This document shows positions 47,508-56,928 of a stretch of DNA of 64,000 nt, one piece after another (position 1 is the first letter of the stretch; each line of letters begins with the position of its first letter). Below the pieces are notes generated by a model. It was not told the origin of the DNA. It was given only the letters and a program-made list of their open reading frames with translations, and did no database searches. The stretch is from assembly GCA_002897735.1 (NCBI GenBank), contig BDTW01000008.1, positions 21,962 through 85,961 on the forward strand, written 5' to 3'. The stretch is from a bacterium BMS3Bbin13 (GTDB lineage: Bacteria; Pseudomonadota; Gammaproteobacteria; 21-64-14). The position numbers were made by a program, and so were the translations under genes.

Positions 47508-50500
47508 TCAGCCGGCGGCGGCCATGCGCACGGCCTGATCCACGTCCACCGCGACCAGGCGCGAGACGCCGGGCTCGTTCATGGTGACGCCCGTGAGCTG
47601 GTGGGCCATCTCCATGGTCACCTTGTTGTGGGTGATGAAGACGAACTGGACGTGCTCCGACATCTCCCTCACCAGATCGCAGAAGCGCTCGACGTTGGTG
47701 TCGTCGAGAGGCGCATCGACCTCGTCGAGCATGCAGAACGGCGCGGGATTCAGCTCGAAGATCGCGAACACCAGCGCCACGGCGGTGAGCGCCTTCTCGC
47801 CGCCGGAATGCATGTGGAGGTTGGATACCCGCTTGCCGGGCGGGCGCGCGAATACCGCCACTCCCGCGTCGAGCACGTCCTCGCCGGTCATCTCCATGTA
47901 GGCGTGGCCGCCGCCGAACAACCGCGGGAAGGTCCGCTGCAGCCCCGCGTTGACGCGCTCGAAGGTTTCCTTGAACAACGCCCGGGTCTCACGATCGATC
48001 TTGTGGATGGCGCTCTCCAGCGTGGTGACCGCCTCGACGAGGTCCTCGTGCTGGGCATCGAGGTAACGCTTGCGCTCCTGCTCCTGGTCGAACTCCTCGA
48101 TCGCCGCGAGGTTGATGGCCCCGAGGCGTTGGATACGCTGCTCCAGCGCCTCGATCTTCGCGGCCCAAACCTCCGGGTCGGCGTCGGGATCGAGCGTGCC
48201 GTCGAGTTCCTCGAACCCGGCGCCGGCCTCCGCGAGCGGTTCCTCCAGCGACTGGCGACGTACCCTGATTTCCTGAAAGGCCAACCGCTCGCCCTCCACC
48301 GCCGAGCGTGATTCCTCGATCCGCGTCTCGATCCGCAGCCGGGTCTGCTCCCGGCCGCGCAGGGTCTCATCGAGCGCCTCGACCGCGCGCCGTGCCTGCG
48401 CGAGCTCGCCCTCCATGCCGCTGCGCCGTTCAAGCAGCGCGGCAAGCTCGGCCTCCAGGGCCGCCAGGGGCGCGACGCCCTCCGCCAACGCGGCCTCGAG
48501 CCCGGCACGGCGCTCCTCGAAGCCGGCGCGCTGCTGCTCCATCCGCGCCAGGTTCTGCCCGCTGGCCGCCCGCGCGCTGCGCTGCGCCTCCACGCGCAAG
48601 GCCACGGCGTGACTCGCCTCCCGGTCGGCCCGGGCCTGCTCGCGCGCGGCCCCCAATTCACTGCGCAGATGCTCACGTTCCTCGTCCAGCCCCGCGCGCT
48701 CGGTCTCGAGGCCCGCCGACGCCTCCAGTGCCGCCTCCAGGCGCCCGCGCGCCGCGCCGATCTCCGCCTCGGCCGCCGCCACCTGGGTACGCAGTTCCTC
48801 CGCTTCGCGCTCGATGGCCGCGGTGCGATCGCGGTGCTGCTCCAGCCGCGCCCGGCGGGTGCTCCATTCGGCGCGGACCTCGCTGTGGCGCTGGTGGAGC
48901 CGATTGACCTCCGCCTGCAGGCGCTCACGCCGCTCCTCGACCCCACGCAGTTCGGCGCGCAGGTCGTCCAGGAGATCCTGAAACCCGGAAATCTCTTTAG
49001 AATTCTCTTGAATTTCTTCTTGCAATCTATTGATTTCTTTCTCTCTCAATAGAACCCCCGCCTTCTCGCCGGGATCCCGTGTCACCCGCAGCCAGCCCGG
49101 CCCCAACCAGATCCCCACAGGCGTGACGACCGATTCACCGGCGCCGAGTTCGGTCCGGATCGCGAGCGCCTCGGCAAGGTCGGCGGCGGCATGAACGCCG
49201 GCGAGCAGGGCGCCGACCGGCCACGGGGCCCGAACCTTGTCGCTCAGCGCGACCCGCCCCCCGGTCTCCCGATCGGTTCGCGGATCGTCGTCTCCCAACC
49301 GTTCGGGGTCGATCAGGGTCACGGTGCCCGTACTCAGCTCATCCAGGGCGGTGAACACACCATCGACCCCGGACCGGCACACCGCTTCCAGGTAGCGGCC
49401 GAGCACCGTCTCCACGGCCCGTTCCCAACCCGGCTCGACGTCCAACTGCTGGGCGAGCCGCGGGGCATCGGCCAATCCCTGAGCCTCCAGCCAAGCCGCG
49501 ACCACCCCTTCCTGGCCTCCCAGGGCATCCTGCTGCAGGGCTTCGAGCGAGGCCAGCCGGCCGCGCCGTCCCTGCAGGGCCGCGCGCGCCTCGTCCAGGG
49601 CGCCGGTGCGTTCGCGGATCTGCTCGCGCAGGCCGCTGATCGCCCGGAGGGCCGCGTCGAGTTCCGCCTGACGCTGCCCGACCTCGGCGGTCAGCGCTTC
49701 GCCGGTGCGGGTCAGGGCGCCGATCTCCGCCTCCTCGGGGGCTACCGCCCCGAGCGCGGTGCGTTCCCGGCCGATGCGCTCGGTCCGCTCCCGGAGCTGC
49801 AACAACTGGCGATCCAGGTGATCGATTCGAGTGCGCTCCACCTGCGCCACCTGCGGCGGCTCCACGGCACGCCGGTTGAACGCCTCCCAGCGCCCCTGCC
49901 ATTCCTGCATGGACTGCTCGATCCGCACCAGATGCGCCGCCGAGGCCTCCGCCGCCGCCTGCAACCGAACCAGCTCCGGTTCCAGGTCCGCGAGCGAGTC
50001 GCCGAGTTCGGCAAGCTGCCCCCGATCGCGAGTGATGTGCGCCTCCACCTCGGCCACCGCCGTTTGCCCCTCGAGCAATTCGTGCTCCTGGTGACGACGC
50101 TGCTCCCTGGCGTACTGGATCGATTGCTCGGCGCGCGAGAGATCGGCGCCCAGCCGGTAGTAACGCCCCTGCACCTCGTTGAAGGCCTCGTTGGCCTCCA
50201 CCTGGCGCTCGCGGCCCTGCTCCATCTCCGCCTCCAGGGCACGCAGCTCCGCGGTGGCCGCCTCCAGGGCGGTCTCGCGCTCGAGCAGCCGCCCGCGCAC
50301 GGTCTGCGCCTCCCGGTCCAGCGCGCGCAACCGCAGCACCAGGTGCTCGGCATGCAGGCCCCGCACCTCGACCTTCAGTTCCTTGTAGCGTTCGGCGGTC
50401 CGCGCCTGGCGATGCAGACGATCAAGTTGTTTGGCAATTTCATCTCTCAAGTCCTTCAATCTTGAAAGATTATCTCGTGTATTCCGCAGCCGGCTCTCGG

Positions 50501-51038
50501 CCTCCCGGCGACGCTCCTTGTACTTGGAGATGCCGGCCGCCTCCTCGAGAAAGACCCGCAACTCCTCGGGCTTGGCGTCGACCAGCCGGGTGATCATGCC
50601 CTGCTCGATGATGGCGTAGGAACGTGGGCCGAGCCCCGTCCCCAGGAAGATGTCGGTGATGTCACGGCGCCGGCAGCGCGTGCCGTTGAGGAGATACACC
50701 GACTGCCCGTCGCGCGTCACTTGGCGGCGAATCGAAATCTCCGAATAGCCCGCGTACTGCCCGCCCAGACCGCCGTCGCTGTTGTCGAAGACCAGCTCCA
50801 CGGAGGCCTGCCCGACCGGCTTGCGGGCGTTGGAGCCGGTGAAGATCACGTCCGCCATGGACTCCCCGCGCAGGAACTTCGCGGAATTCTCACCCATCAC
50901 CCAGCGCACCGCGTCGATGACGTTGGACTTGCCGCAGCCGTTGGGACCGACGATGCCGACCAGGCTGCTGGGAATGGAGATGGTGGTGGGATCGACGAAC
51001 GACTTGAATCCCGCGAGATTGATTTTGAGCAGGCGCAT
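47508..51038 (-). CDS. smc: Chromosome segregation protein SMC
   Basis: 1176-aa condensin ATPase. N-terminal head: LLKINLAGFKSFVDPT and GIVGPNGCGKSNVIDAVRWVMGE (Walker A ~32-39). Long coiled coil to ~520, hinge ~520-640 (LAQQLDVEPGWERAVETVLGRYLEAV), returning coil, and C-terminal head with MHSGGEKALTAVALVFAIF and CMLDEVDAPLDDTNV. It is an Smc rather than MukB type. Two ~65-bp patches (50424-50483 and 48990-49054) use AT-rich, otherwise rare codons and stand out from the GC-rich surroundings. ATG 51038; the frame is intact. Confidence 0.96.
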   Translation of the reverse strand: MRLLKINLAGFKSFVDPTTISIPSSLVGIVGPNGCGKSNVIDAVRWVMGENSAKFLRGESMADVIFTGSNARKPVGQASVELVFDNSDGGLGGQYAGYSEISIRRQVTRDGQSVYLLNGTRCRRRDITDIFLGTGLGPRSYAIIEQGMITRLVDAKPEELRVFLEEAAGISKYKERRREAESRLRNTRDNLSRLKDLRDEIAKQLDRLHRQARTAERYKELKVEVRGLHAEHLVLRLRALDREAQTVRGRLLERETALEAATAELRALEAEMEQGRERQVEANEAFNEVQGRYYRLGADLSRAEQSIQYAREQRRHQEHELLEGQTAVAEVEAHITRDRGQLAELGDSLADLEPELVRLQAAAEASAAHLVRIEQSMQEWQGRWEAFNRRAVEPPQVAQVERTRIDHLDRQLLQLRERTERIGRERTALGAVAPEEAEIGALTRTGEALTAEVGQRQAELDAALRAISGLREQIRERTGALDEARAALQGRRGRLASLEALQQDALGGQEGVVAAWLEAQGLADAPRLAQQLDVEPGWERAVETVLGRYLEAVCRSGVDGVFTALDELSTGTVTLIDPERLGDDDPRTDRETGGRVALSDKVRAPWPVGALLAGVHAAADLAEALAIRTELGAGESVVTPVGIWLGPGWLRVTRDPGEKAGVLLREKEINRLQEEIQENSKEISGFQDLLDDLRAELRGVEERRERLQAEVNRLHQRHSEVRAEWSTRRARLEQHRDRTAAIEREAEELRTQVAAAEAEIGAARGRLEAALEASAGLETERAGLDEEREHLRSELGAAREQARADREASHAVALRVEAQRSARAASGQNLARMEQQRAGFEERRAGLEAALAEGVAPLAALEAELAALLERRSGMEGELAQARRAVEALDETLRGREQTRLRIETRIEESRSAVEGERLAFQEIRVRRQSLEEPLAEAGAGFEELDGTLDPDADPEVWAAKIEALEQRIQRLGAINLAAIEEFDQEQERKRYLDAQHEDLVEAVTTLESAIHKIDRETRALFKETFERVNAGLQRTFPRLFGGGHAYMEMTGEDVLDAGVAVFARPPGKRVSNLHMHSGGEKALTAVALVFAIFELNPAPFCMLDEVDAPLDDTNVERFCDLVREMSEHVQFVFITHNKVTMEMAHQLTGVTMNEPGVSRLVAVDVDQAVRMAAAG

Positions 51039-51132
51039 AGAGGGTTGGTTTCTCGGGCCCGGGAGTTTGGTGTAGAGTGGCCGTGTACATTATGCACGAG
51101 ATCCGCGAGAAAGCGCACCGCCGCCCGACCCC

Positions 51133-51543
51133 ATGCCGAGCCGCCCCAGCAAGGACCTGGAGACCTTCGACAATCCGCACCCGGAGCGGGATTACTTCAT
51201 CCACATCCGGGTCCCGGAGTTCACCTGTCTGTGCCCCAAGACCGGCCAGCCCGACTTCGCCGTCCTCTACATCGACTACGTACCCGACCGGCGCTGCATC
51301 GAGCTGAAGTCCCTCAAGCTCTACGTGTGGTCCTACCGCGACGAGGGGGCCTTCCACGAGGCGGTGACCAACCGCATCCTCGACGACCTGGTGGCGGCCT
51401 GCGCGCCGCGTTACCTGCGCCTGCGCGCCAAGTTCAACGTGCGCGGCGGGATCTACACCACCGTGACGGTCGAACACCGCCGCCCCGGCTGGAAGGCACC
51501 TGCGCCGGTGCCCGTACCGGGCGGTCCGACAAGCTGTCAGTGA
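51133..51543 (+). CDS. queF: NADPH-dependent preQ0 reductase QueF (short type)
   Basis: Reduces the nitrile 7-cyano-7-deazaguanine to preQ1 for queuosine synthesis. 136 aa, unimodular type. Catalytic Cys in [22 protein letters not shown], QueF motif [16 protein letters not shown] and catalytic His/Asp context [14 protein letters not shown]-terminal [18 protein letters not shown]. Divergent from smc (94 bp). No other queuosine gene is in the window. Confidence 0.93.
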   Translation: MPSRPSKDLETFDNPHPERDYFIHIRVPEFTCLCPKTGQPDFAVLYIDYVPDRRCIELKSLKLYVWSYRDEGAFHEAVTNRILDDLVAACAPRYLRLRAKFNVRGGIYTTVTVEHRRPGWKAPAPVPVPGGPTSCQ

Positions 51544-51583
51544 CCGCGCGCCGCGCGGGCGGGCGGCGATCCCACGGGGCGGC

Positions 51584-52870
51584 ATGACCGACGTCTATCT
51601 CGGTATCGACCTCGGCACCTCCGGCTGCCGCGCGCTGGCCATCGATGCCGCCGGCACGGTGCGCGGCGTCGCGTCGGTTCCCATGCCCGCACCCATACGC
51701 AGCGGCGAGCGTAGCGAGCAGCTCCCGGAACATTGGTGGACAGCGCTCGATGAGGTCCTCCGCGCACTGCTCGCGGAGGTCCCCGCCGCAAGCGTGCGCG
51801 CCGTCGCGGTGGACGGGACCGCCGCCACCGTGCTGCTCACCGATGCGACCGGCACGGCGCTCACGCCGGCGCTGCTCTACGACGACACTCGTGCGCGCGC
51901 CGAGGCGCGCCGTATCGCCGCCGTGGCCCCGCCCGAGAGCCCGGCCGCCCAGCCCGGCTCGAGCCTGGCGAAACTCCTGTGGCTCTCCCGGCGCCCGGGC
52001 GCGGACCGTGCCCGTCATGCGCTGCACGTGGCCGACTGGGTCACCGGGCGACTCCTGGGCCGTTTCGGCGTGAGCGACGTGAACCACTGCCTGAAGATGG
52101 GCTACGACCCGGAAACCGGGTGCTGGCCCGCATGGCTCGATGCGTTGAACGTACGCCGCGACCGGCTGCCGCGCGTGTTCGCGCCGGGTACGACCCGGGG
52201 ACCGGTGAGCGGAGCGATCGCCGCCGCCTTCGGCCTGGCGCCGGACACCCGGGTGGTCACCGGCACCACCGACAGCACCGCCGCCTTCCTCGCCACCGGC
52301 GCCCGCCGCCCCGGCGAGGCGGTGACCTCGCTCGGCTCCACGCTGGTCCTGAAGGTGATCGCCCCGGCACCGCTGGCCGCGGCGCGCTTCGGTGTCTACA
52401 GCCAGCCGCTCGGCGGGCTCTGGCTGGCCGGCGGGGCCTCGAACAGCGGCGGCGCGGTACTGCGCCGGTTCTTCCGCCGGGACGAACTCGACGCCCTGAC
52501 CGCGCGTCTGAACCCCGAACGCGAGACCGGCCTCGGCTACTATCCCCTCCTCGCCCCGGGCGAGCGCTTCCCCATCGCCGACCCGGACCTCGCACCGCGC
52601 CTCACACCGCGCCCGGCCGACGACGCGCGTTTCTTCCAGGGCCTCCTGGAGGGCATCGCGCGCATCGAGGCACGCGGCTACCGTCTGCTGGCCGAACTCG
52701 GCGCACCGTATCCGGTATCGGTGCGCACGGTCGGGGGCGGGGCGCGCAACGCACCGTGGCGGCGGATCCGCGAACGGCTGCTGGGCGTGCCGGTGCCCGC
52801 CTCCGAACACGAAGATGCGGCCTACGGCGCGGCACTGCTCGCCCGGCGCGGCGGGGGCGGTCGCCCGTGA
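51584..52870 (+). CDS. FGGY-family carbohydrate kinase
   Basis: 428 aa. ATPase fold loops: YLGIDLGTSGCRALAID (phosphate 1), AVAVDGTAATVLLTD, VVTGTTDSTAAFLATGA and SLGSTLVLKV (phosphate 2), and C-terminal VRTVGGGARNAPWRRIRERLLGVPVP (adenosine). Shorter than xylulokinase and glycerol kinase (~500). It resembles D-ribulokinase/xylulokinase-like proteins, but the substrate cannot be assigned by sequence. The stop overlaps the cysZ start (GTGA), so they are coupled. Starts 40 bp after queF. Confidence 0.87.
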   Translation: MTDVYLGIDLGTSGCRALAIDAAGTVRGVASVPMPAPIRSGERSEQLPEHWWTALDEVLRALLAEVPAASVRAVAVDGTAATVLLTDATGTALTPALLYDDTRARAEARRIAAVAPPESPAAQPGSSLAKLLWLSRRPGADRARHALHVADWVTGRLLGRFGVSDVNHCLKMGYDPETGCWPAWLDALNVRRDRLPRVFAPGTTRGPVSGAIAAAFGLAPDTRVVTGTTDSTAAFLATGARRPGEAVTSLGSTLVLKVIAPAPLAAARFGVYSQPLGGLWLAGGASNSGGAVLRRFFRRDELDALTARLNPERETGLGYYPLLAPGERFPIADPDLAPRLTPRPADDARFFQGLLEGIARIEARGYRLLAELGAPYPVSVRTVGGGARNAPWRRIRERLLGVPVPASEHEDAAYGAALLARRGGGGRP

Positions 52871-53616
52871 GCGCACCGAGACCCCGCAGCCCGCTCGCGG
52901 GTGCGCAGTACTTCGTGCGCGGCCTGCGGCTGCTGGCTCATCCCCGCCTGCGCGGCGTGGTGGCACTGCCGCTGGCGATCAACACATTGCTGTTCGCGGC
53001 CGCGATCACCTACGTCGCCTCCGACTTCCATGCCTGGGTCGACCGCTTGGTCCCCGCCTGGCTCGAGTGGCTGCGCTGGCTGCTCTGGCCGCTGTTCGCC
53101 ATCGCCGCCCTGCTCGCCCTGTTCTACGGCTTCACCCTGGTCGCGAATGTGGTCGGCGCGCCGTTCAATGCGGTACTGGCGGCGCGCGTCGAGGCGCTGC
53201 TGCGCGGCGACTCCGTGCAGCCCGCCGCTGCGGGATCGGGCGCAACGCTACGCGAGGCACTGCACGGGCTCGGCTCGGAACTGCGCAAGCTCGGCTACTT
53301 CGCGGTGCGCGCCGTGCCGCTGCTGGTGCTGTTCCTGATCCCCGGGGTCAACGCCGCGGCGCCGTTCCTGTGGCTCACCTTCAGTGCCTGGATGCTGGCG
53401 CTCGAATACCTGGACTATCCGATGGGCAACCACGGCATCGATTTTCGCGAGCAGCGCCGGCGCCTGCGCGCGCGCCCGGGACTCGCCTTCGGATTCGGCG
53501 GCGCGACACTGGGTGCAACCCTGGTGCCGGGTCTGAACTTCATCGCCATGCCCGCGGCGGTGGCCGGCGCCGCCGTAATGTGGGTCGAGGCCCTCGCGCC
53601 GGAGCCCACGCCATAG
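52867..53616 (+). CDS. cysZ: Sulfate transporter CysZ (EI24 family)
   Basis: 249 aa (E. coli 253). Begins VSAPRPRSPLAGAQYFVRGLRLLAHPRLRGVVALPLAINTLLF. Hydrophobic segments follow, with the family signature NVVGAPFNAVLAARVE. Further on are LFLIPGVNAAAPFLWLTFSAWMLALEYLDYPMGNHGIDFREQRRRL and a C-terminal hydrophobic hairpin. Start is GTG 52867, overlapping the kinase stop. Sulfate uptake for cysteine synthesis is the known role. Confidence 0.92.
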   Translation: MSAPRPRSPLAGAQYFVRGLRLLAHPRLRGVVALPLAINTLLFAAAITYVASDFHAWVDRLVPAWLEWLRWLLWPLFAIAALLALFYGFTLVANVVGAPFNAVLAARVEALLRGDSVQPAAAGSGATLREALHGLGSELRKLGYFAVRAVPLLVLFLIPGVNAAAPFLWLTFSAWMLALEYLDYPMGNHGIDFREQRRRLRARPGLAFGFGGATLGATLVPGLNFIAMPAAVAGAAVMWVEALAPEPTP

Positions 53617-53765
53617 GCGGTCAGAGGACTCCGACCCGAACAACACTCGCGCGCCCCAGCAATAAGAATGGCCACGGAACCCACAGGCGAAAACACCGTT
53701 TTTCCAATATGTTCCATGACGCAACCCAACCCGACTCGAGCCAGACCTCACCACCCGGAACTCAG

Positions 53766-53878
53766 GTAGCCCGGATGCAGGCCGAAGGCCGAAATCCGGG
53801 GATCGTGCCGCAATGGAGGGGGGGCACGCCGTGATGGAGGGCCGGTCCCCGGATTCCGCTGCGCTCCATCCAGGCTAC
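53766..53878. repeat. 113-bp palindromic element (MITE/REP-like)
   Basis: Ends GTAGCCCGGATG (53766-53777) and CATCCAGGCTAC (53867-53878) are inverted with one mismatch. Inside, CCGAAATCCGGGGA is partly complementary to TCCCCGGATTCCG, so the whole can fold into one long hairpin. The motif is common between genes in gammaproteobacteria (from memory). It fills most of the 312-bp cysZ-aminotransferase gap; nothing else was recognised there. Confidence 0.8.
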
Positions 53879-53928
53879 ATCGTGAGAACGGCCACGGATC
53901 CTGTGGTGGGGCACGCGATGCGCGCCGA

Positions 53929-55125
53929 TCAGGGCGCCCGGCGGGGGCGGTCCCGGCGGGCGACGAACGCACGGATGCGTTCCACGCCCTCTTCGAGGCG
54001 ATCGAGTGCGGTCGTGTAGGCGAAGCGCAGGTGGCGCTCGGGCGCGTTGGTGCCGAAATCGCGGCCCGGCGTGACGGCCACGCCCGCCTCCTCCAGCAGG
54101 GCGCGCGCGAAGGCATCACTGTCCGTGGTGAATGCGGCGCAGTCGGCATAGAGATAGAAGGCCCCCTGCGGGACCACCGGGATGCGGAAGCCGATCTCGC
54201 GCAACGCCGGCAGCAGATAGTCGCGCCGCTCGCGAAACTCGTCGCGGCGCGCATCGAGGATCGCCGCGGTGGCGGGTTCCAACGCGGCCAACGCGGCATA
54301 CTGGGCCGGCGTGGAGGCCGCGAGGAAGAGGTTCTGCGCGAGCTTGTCCAACTCACGGACCCAGCGCGGCGGACTCACCAGCCAGCCGACGCGCCAGCCG
54401 GTCATGCCGAAATACTTGGAGAAGCTGTTGACGATGAATACGTCCGCATCCTCGGCCGCACCGACCGCGCTCGACGCCGGTCCCCCGTACACCAGTCCAT
54501 GGTAGATCTCGTCGGCGATGAGCGCCCCGCCGCGGCGCTCGGTGACCGCGCGGATACCTTCGAGTTGCGCGCGCCCGATCACGGTGCCGGTGGGATTGGC
54601 GGGCGAGGCGAGCAGCACGGCGACCGTATCCGGCGTCCAGTGCCGCTCCACCCGTTCCGGCGTGAGCTGGTAGCCGGTGGAGGCATCGACCGGGACCGAC
54701 ACCGCAACCCCGTCGAACAGGCGCACGAAGTGGCGGTTGCAGGGGTAGCCGGGATCGGCCATGAGCACGCGCCGTCCCGGATCGACCAGTGCGGCGAGGA
54801 TGATCTGCAGCGCGCCGGAGGCGCCGGGCGTCACCAGGATCCGCTGCGCGTCGATCGCGACCCCGTGGCGCCGCGCATAGTCGGCCGCGATCGCCTCGCG
54901 CAACGCGGAAAGCCCGGCGGCCGGCGTGTAATGCGTGTGGCCCGCGCGCAGGGCGCGACAGCCCGCCTCGACGATCGGCCCGGCGGTCGGAAAATCCGGC
55001 TCGCCGATTTCCATGTGGACGATCGAACGACCCTGCGCCTCGAGCGAGCGGGCGCGCGCGAGCAGGTCCATTACCTGGAACGGTTCGATCCCCGCCATGC
55101 GACGGGCAACCGGGAGGCTTGGCAT
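53929..55125 (-). CDS. Class I/II pyridoxal-phosphate aminotransferase
   Basis: 398 aa. GEPDFPT near residue 40, VTPGASGALQIILAAL, LASPANPTGTVI, ADEIYHGLVYG and the PLP Lys in NSFSKYFGMTGWRVGWLV. C-terminal FYLYAD and GRDFGTNAPERHLRFAYT supply the substrate Arg (HLRFAY). Sequence type is the aspartate/aromatic or alanine aminotransferase fold (family Ib-like); the amino-acid substrate is not determined. Its start lies 104 bp downstream of the phosphatase stop at 55230, on the same strand. Confidence 0.92.
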   Translation of the reverse strand: MPSLPVARRMAGIEPFQVMDLLARARSLEAQGRSIVHMEIGEPDFPTAGPIVEAGCRALRAGHTHYTPAAGLSALREAIAADYARRHGVAIDAQRILVTPGASGALQIILAALVDPGRRVLMADPGYPCNRHFVRLFDGVAVSVPVDASTGYQLTPERVERHWTPDTVAVLLASPANPTGTVIGRAQLEGIRAVTERRGGALIADEIYHGLVYGGPASSAVGAAEDADVFIVNSFSKYFGMTGWRVGWLVSPPRWVRELDKLAQNLFLAASTPAQYAALAALEPATAAILDARRDEFRERRDYLLPALREIGFRIPVVPQGAFYLYADCAAFTTDSDAFARALLEEAGVAVTPGRDFGTNAPERHLRFAYTTALDRLEEGVERIRAFVARRDRPRRAP

Positions 55126-55229
55126 GCGTACGGACTCCGTACCGGGATCGCGCGGCCCGGGCGCGGCGGCGCGAGCGTCCCATGGCCCTCTATGTCGGCG
55201 CTCGGGCGGACCCTGTCAAGGAGCGCGCG

Positions 55230-56042
55230 TCAAATGCGTGCGAGCAGGCGCCCCAGCAGATCGAGGTCCACGCAGCACGCGCCGCCCGCATCACCGGCGA
55301 GCACGGTGAACGGTTGTCCGGGCTCGCCCAGCTGATCGACCACCAGGCACGCGCCGCTGAAGTCCTCGCCGCGACTGTAGTGGCTGACGGTCACCACCGT
55401 GGGCACACCCGCGGCACGCGCCGCGCGCAGGCCGTTCGCCGAATCCTCGAAGGCGATGCACTCGTTCGCCGGCAGACCGCTGTGTGCGAGCGCATAGTGA
55501 TAAATATCGGGGGCCGGCTTCTTGGCCGGGACCACGTCACCCGCGACGATCAGGTCGAACCAGCCGCGCGCGCCCGGATCCAGGCAGTGCTCCAGCAGCG
55601 CCGCCACGTTCTCCGGCGAAGTCGTGGTGACGATCAGCAGCGGGATACCGGCCGCGCGCGCCTCGCCGAGCAGGCGCCGCACACCCGGTCGCAGGCCGAT
55701 CCCCCCGCCGGCGAGCAGTTCGGCGAAGTAGCGGTTCTTGGACTCGTGCAGCGCGGCGATGAACGCATCCGGATCCCCCGGAAATACGAAATCCGGCCGA
55801 TAGCGCCGCACATAGTACCGGATCCGTTCCTTGCCGCCGGTGACCCGGAGCAACTCACCGTACAGCGACTCCGACCATTCCCAGTCCAGGCCGGCCGCGC
55901 GGAACGCCCGGTTGAAGGCGACGCGATGCCCGTCCCGCTCGGTCTCGGCGAGCGTTCCATCGACATCGAAGAGCAGCGCGGCCGGACGCCGCCGCGCGCC
56001 GCCGTCCGTGCCCGCCGGGCTCGGGTGTTGTGATGCAACCAT
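55230..56042 (-). CDS. CbbY-like HAD-superfamily phosphatase
   Basis: 270 aa. HAD motif I LLFDVDGTLAETERDGHR (two Asp), motif II LLIVTTTS, motif III Lys in VPAKKPAPDIY, motif IV ECIAFEDSANGLRAAR. An alpha-helical cap lies between motif I and II. The sequence type (AFNRAF, and SHYSRGEDFSGA near the end) is that of CbbY, which in phototrophs removes xylulose-1,5-bisphosphate, a Rubisco inhibitor. No Rubisco gene is in view, so this role is inferred. Start at ATG 56042; upstream in-frame residues are rejected. Confidence 0.88.
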   Translation of the reverse strand: MVASQHPSPAGTDGGARRRPAALLFDVDGTLAETERDGHRVAFNRAFRAAGLDWEWSESLYGELLRVTGGKERIRYYVRRYRPDFVFPGDPDAFIAALHESKNRYFAELLAGGGIGLRPGVRRLLGEARAAGIPLLIVTTTSPENVAALLEHCLDPGARGWFDLIVAGDVVPAKKPAPDIYHYALAHSGLPANECIAFEDSANGLRAARAAGVPTVVTVSHYSRGEDFSGACLVVDQLGEPGQPFTVLAGDAGGACCVDLDLLGRLLARI

Positions 56043-56207
56043 CTGACGGAAATGAAGAAACGGCTCCAATGAGCGGCATCTACGATAGCACGGTGCGGAC
56101 GCGACTCCAAGGCCGGCCGCAGGCCCCCGCCGGGGCATTCGGTTGCGCCTTCAGGGTCTTTCTGGTATAGATTTCCCGCTTTATCCACGGGACCTCAGGA
56201 GCAACGG

Positions 56208-56906
56208 ATGTCACCCAGCAAGAAGACCGCCAAGGACAGCGCGGAGACGCGCAAAAAGACCGCTGCCCCCGCGCGGAAGGCCGCCGTCGAAAAGGCGGCG
56301 GAACCGTCCACGGCTAAACACGTCGCAAAGAAGACCGCCGCGAAGAAGGGTATGCCCAAGGCCGCCGCCGGGAACGTCCCGGCGAAGCCCCCGCACGCGG
56401 CGACCAAGAAGGCACCGCGGCCCGCGGCGGCGAAACGGACCGCCGCCCGGCACGCGAAATCCGTATCCGGGGCGGAGGCCGGGGGGCTGTTGTCGGTCAT
56501 GGGATTCACCCCCTACCAGCCCAAGAAGGGCGAGCCCTACATGAGCGATGCGCAGATCGAGCACTTCCGCAAGGTCCTGCTCGGGTGGAAACGCCAGCTC
56601 ATGGAAGAGACCGAGCGCACCGTGCACCACATGCAGGACGAGGCCGCCAACTTCCCGGACCCGAACGACCGCGCCACCCAGGAGGAGGAGTTCAGCCTGG
56701 AACTGCGCACGCGCGATCGGGAACGCAAGCTGGTGAAGAAGATCAACGAGGCCCTGGCGCGGATCGACATCGGCGAATACGGTTACTGCGAGGCCTGCGG
56801 CGTCGAGATCGGCATCCGCCGGCTGGAGGCGCGCCCGACGGCCACGCTGTGCATCGACTGCAAGACCCTCGATGAGATCCGCGAGAAGCAGATGAGCGGG
56901 GTCTGA
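56208..56906 (+). CDS. dksA: RNA polymerase-binding factor DksA with long basic N-terminal tail
   Basis: 232 aa; the DksA core is residues ~105-230. Coiled coil YMSDAQIEHFRKVLLGWKRQLMEETERTVHHMQDEAANFPDPNDRATQEEEF, with the acidic tip DPNDRA. Zinc finger CEACG...CIDCK. The first ~90 residues are Lys/Ala-rich (SKKTAKDSAETRKKTAAPARKAAVEKAAE...), histone H1-like; E. coli DksA (151 aa) lacks this. ppGpp-dependent control of stable-RNA promoters is the known role; the tail's effect is unknown. The ATG at 56208 follows AGGAGC. Followed by gluQ, as usual. Confidence 0.95.
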   Translation: MSPSKKTAKDSAETRKKTAAPARKAAVEKAAEPSTAKHVAKKTAAKKGMPKAAAGNVPAKPPHAATKKAPRPAAAKRTAARHAKSVSGAEAGGLLSVMGFTPYQPKKGEPYMSDAQIEHFRKVLLGWKRQLMEETERTVHHMQDEAANFPDPNDRATQEEEFSLELRTRDRERKLVKKINEALARIDIGEYGYCEACGVEIGIRRLEARPTATLCIDCKTLDEIREKQMSGV

Positions 56907-56928
56907 TCGCACCGGGCCGCCCGACCCC

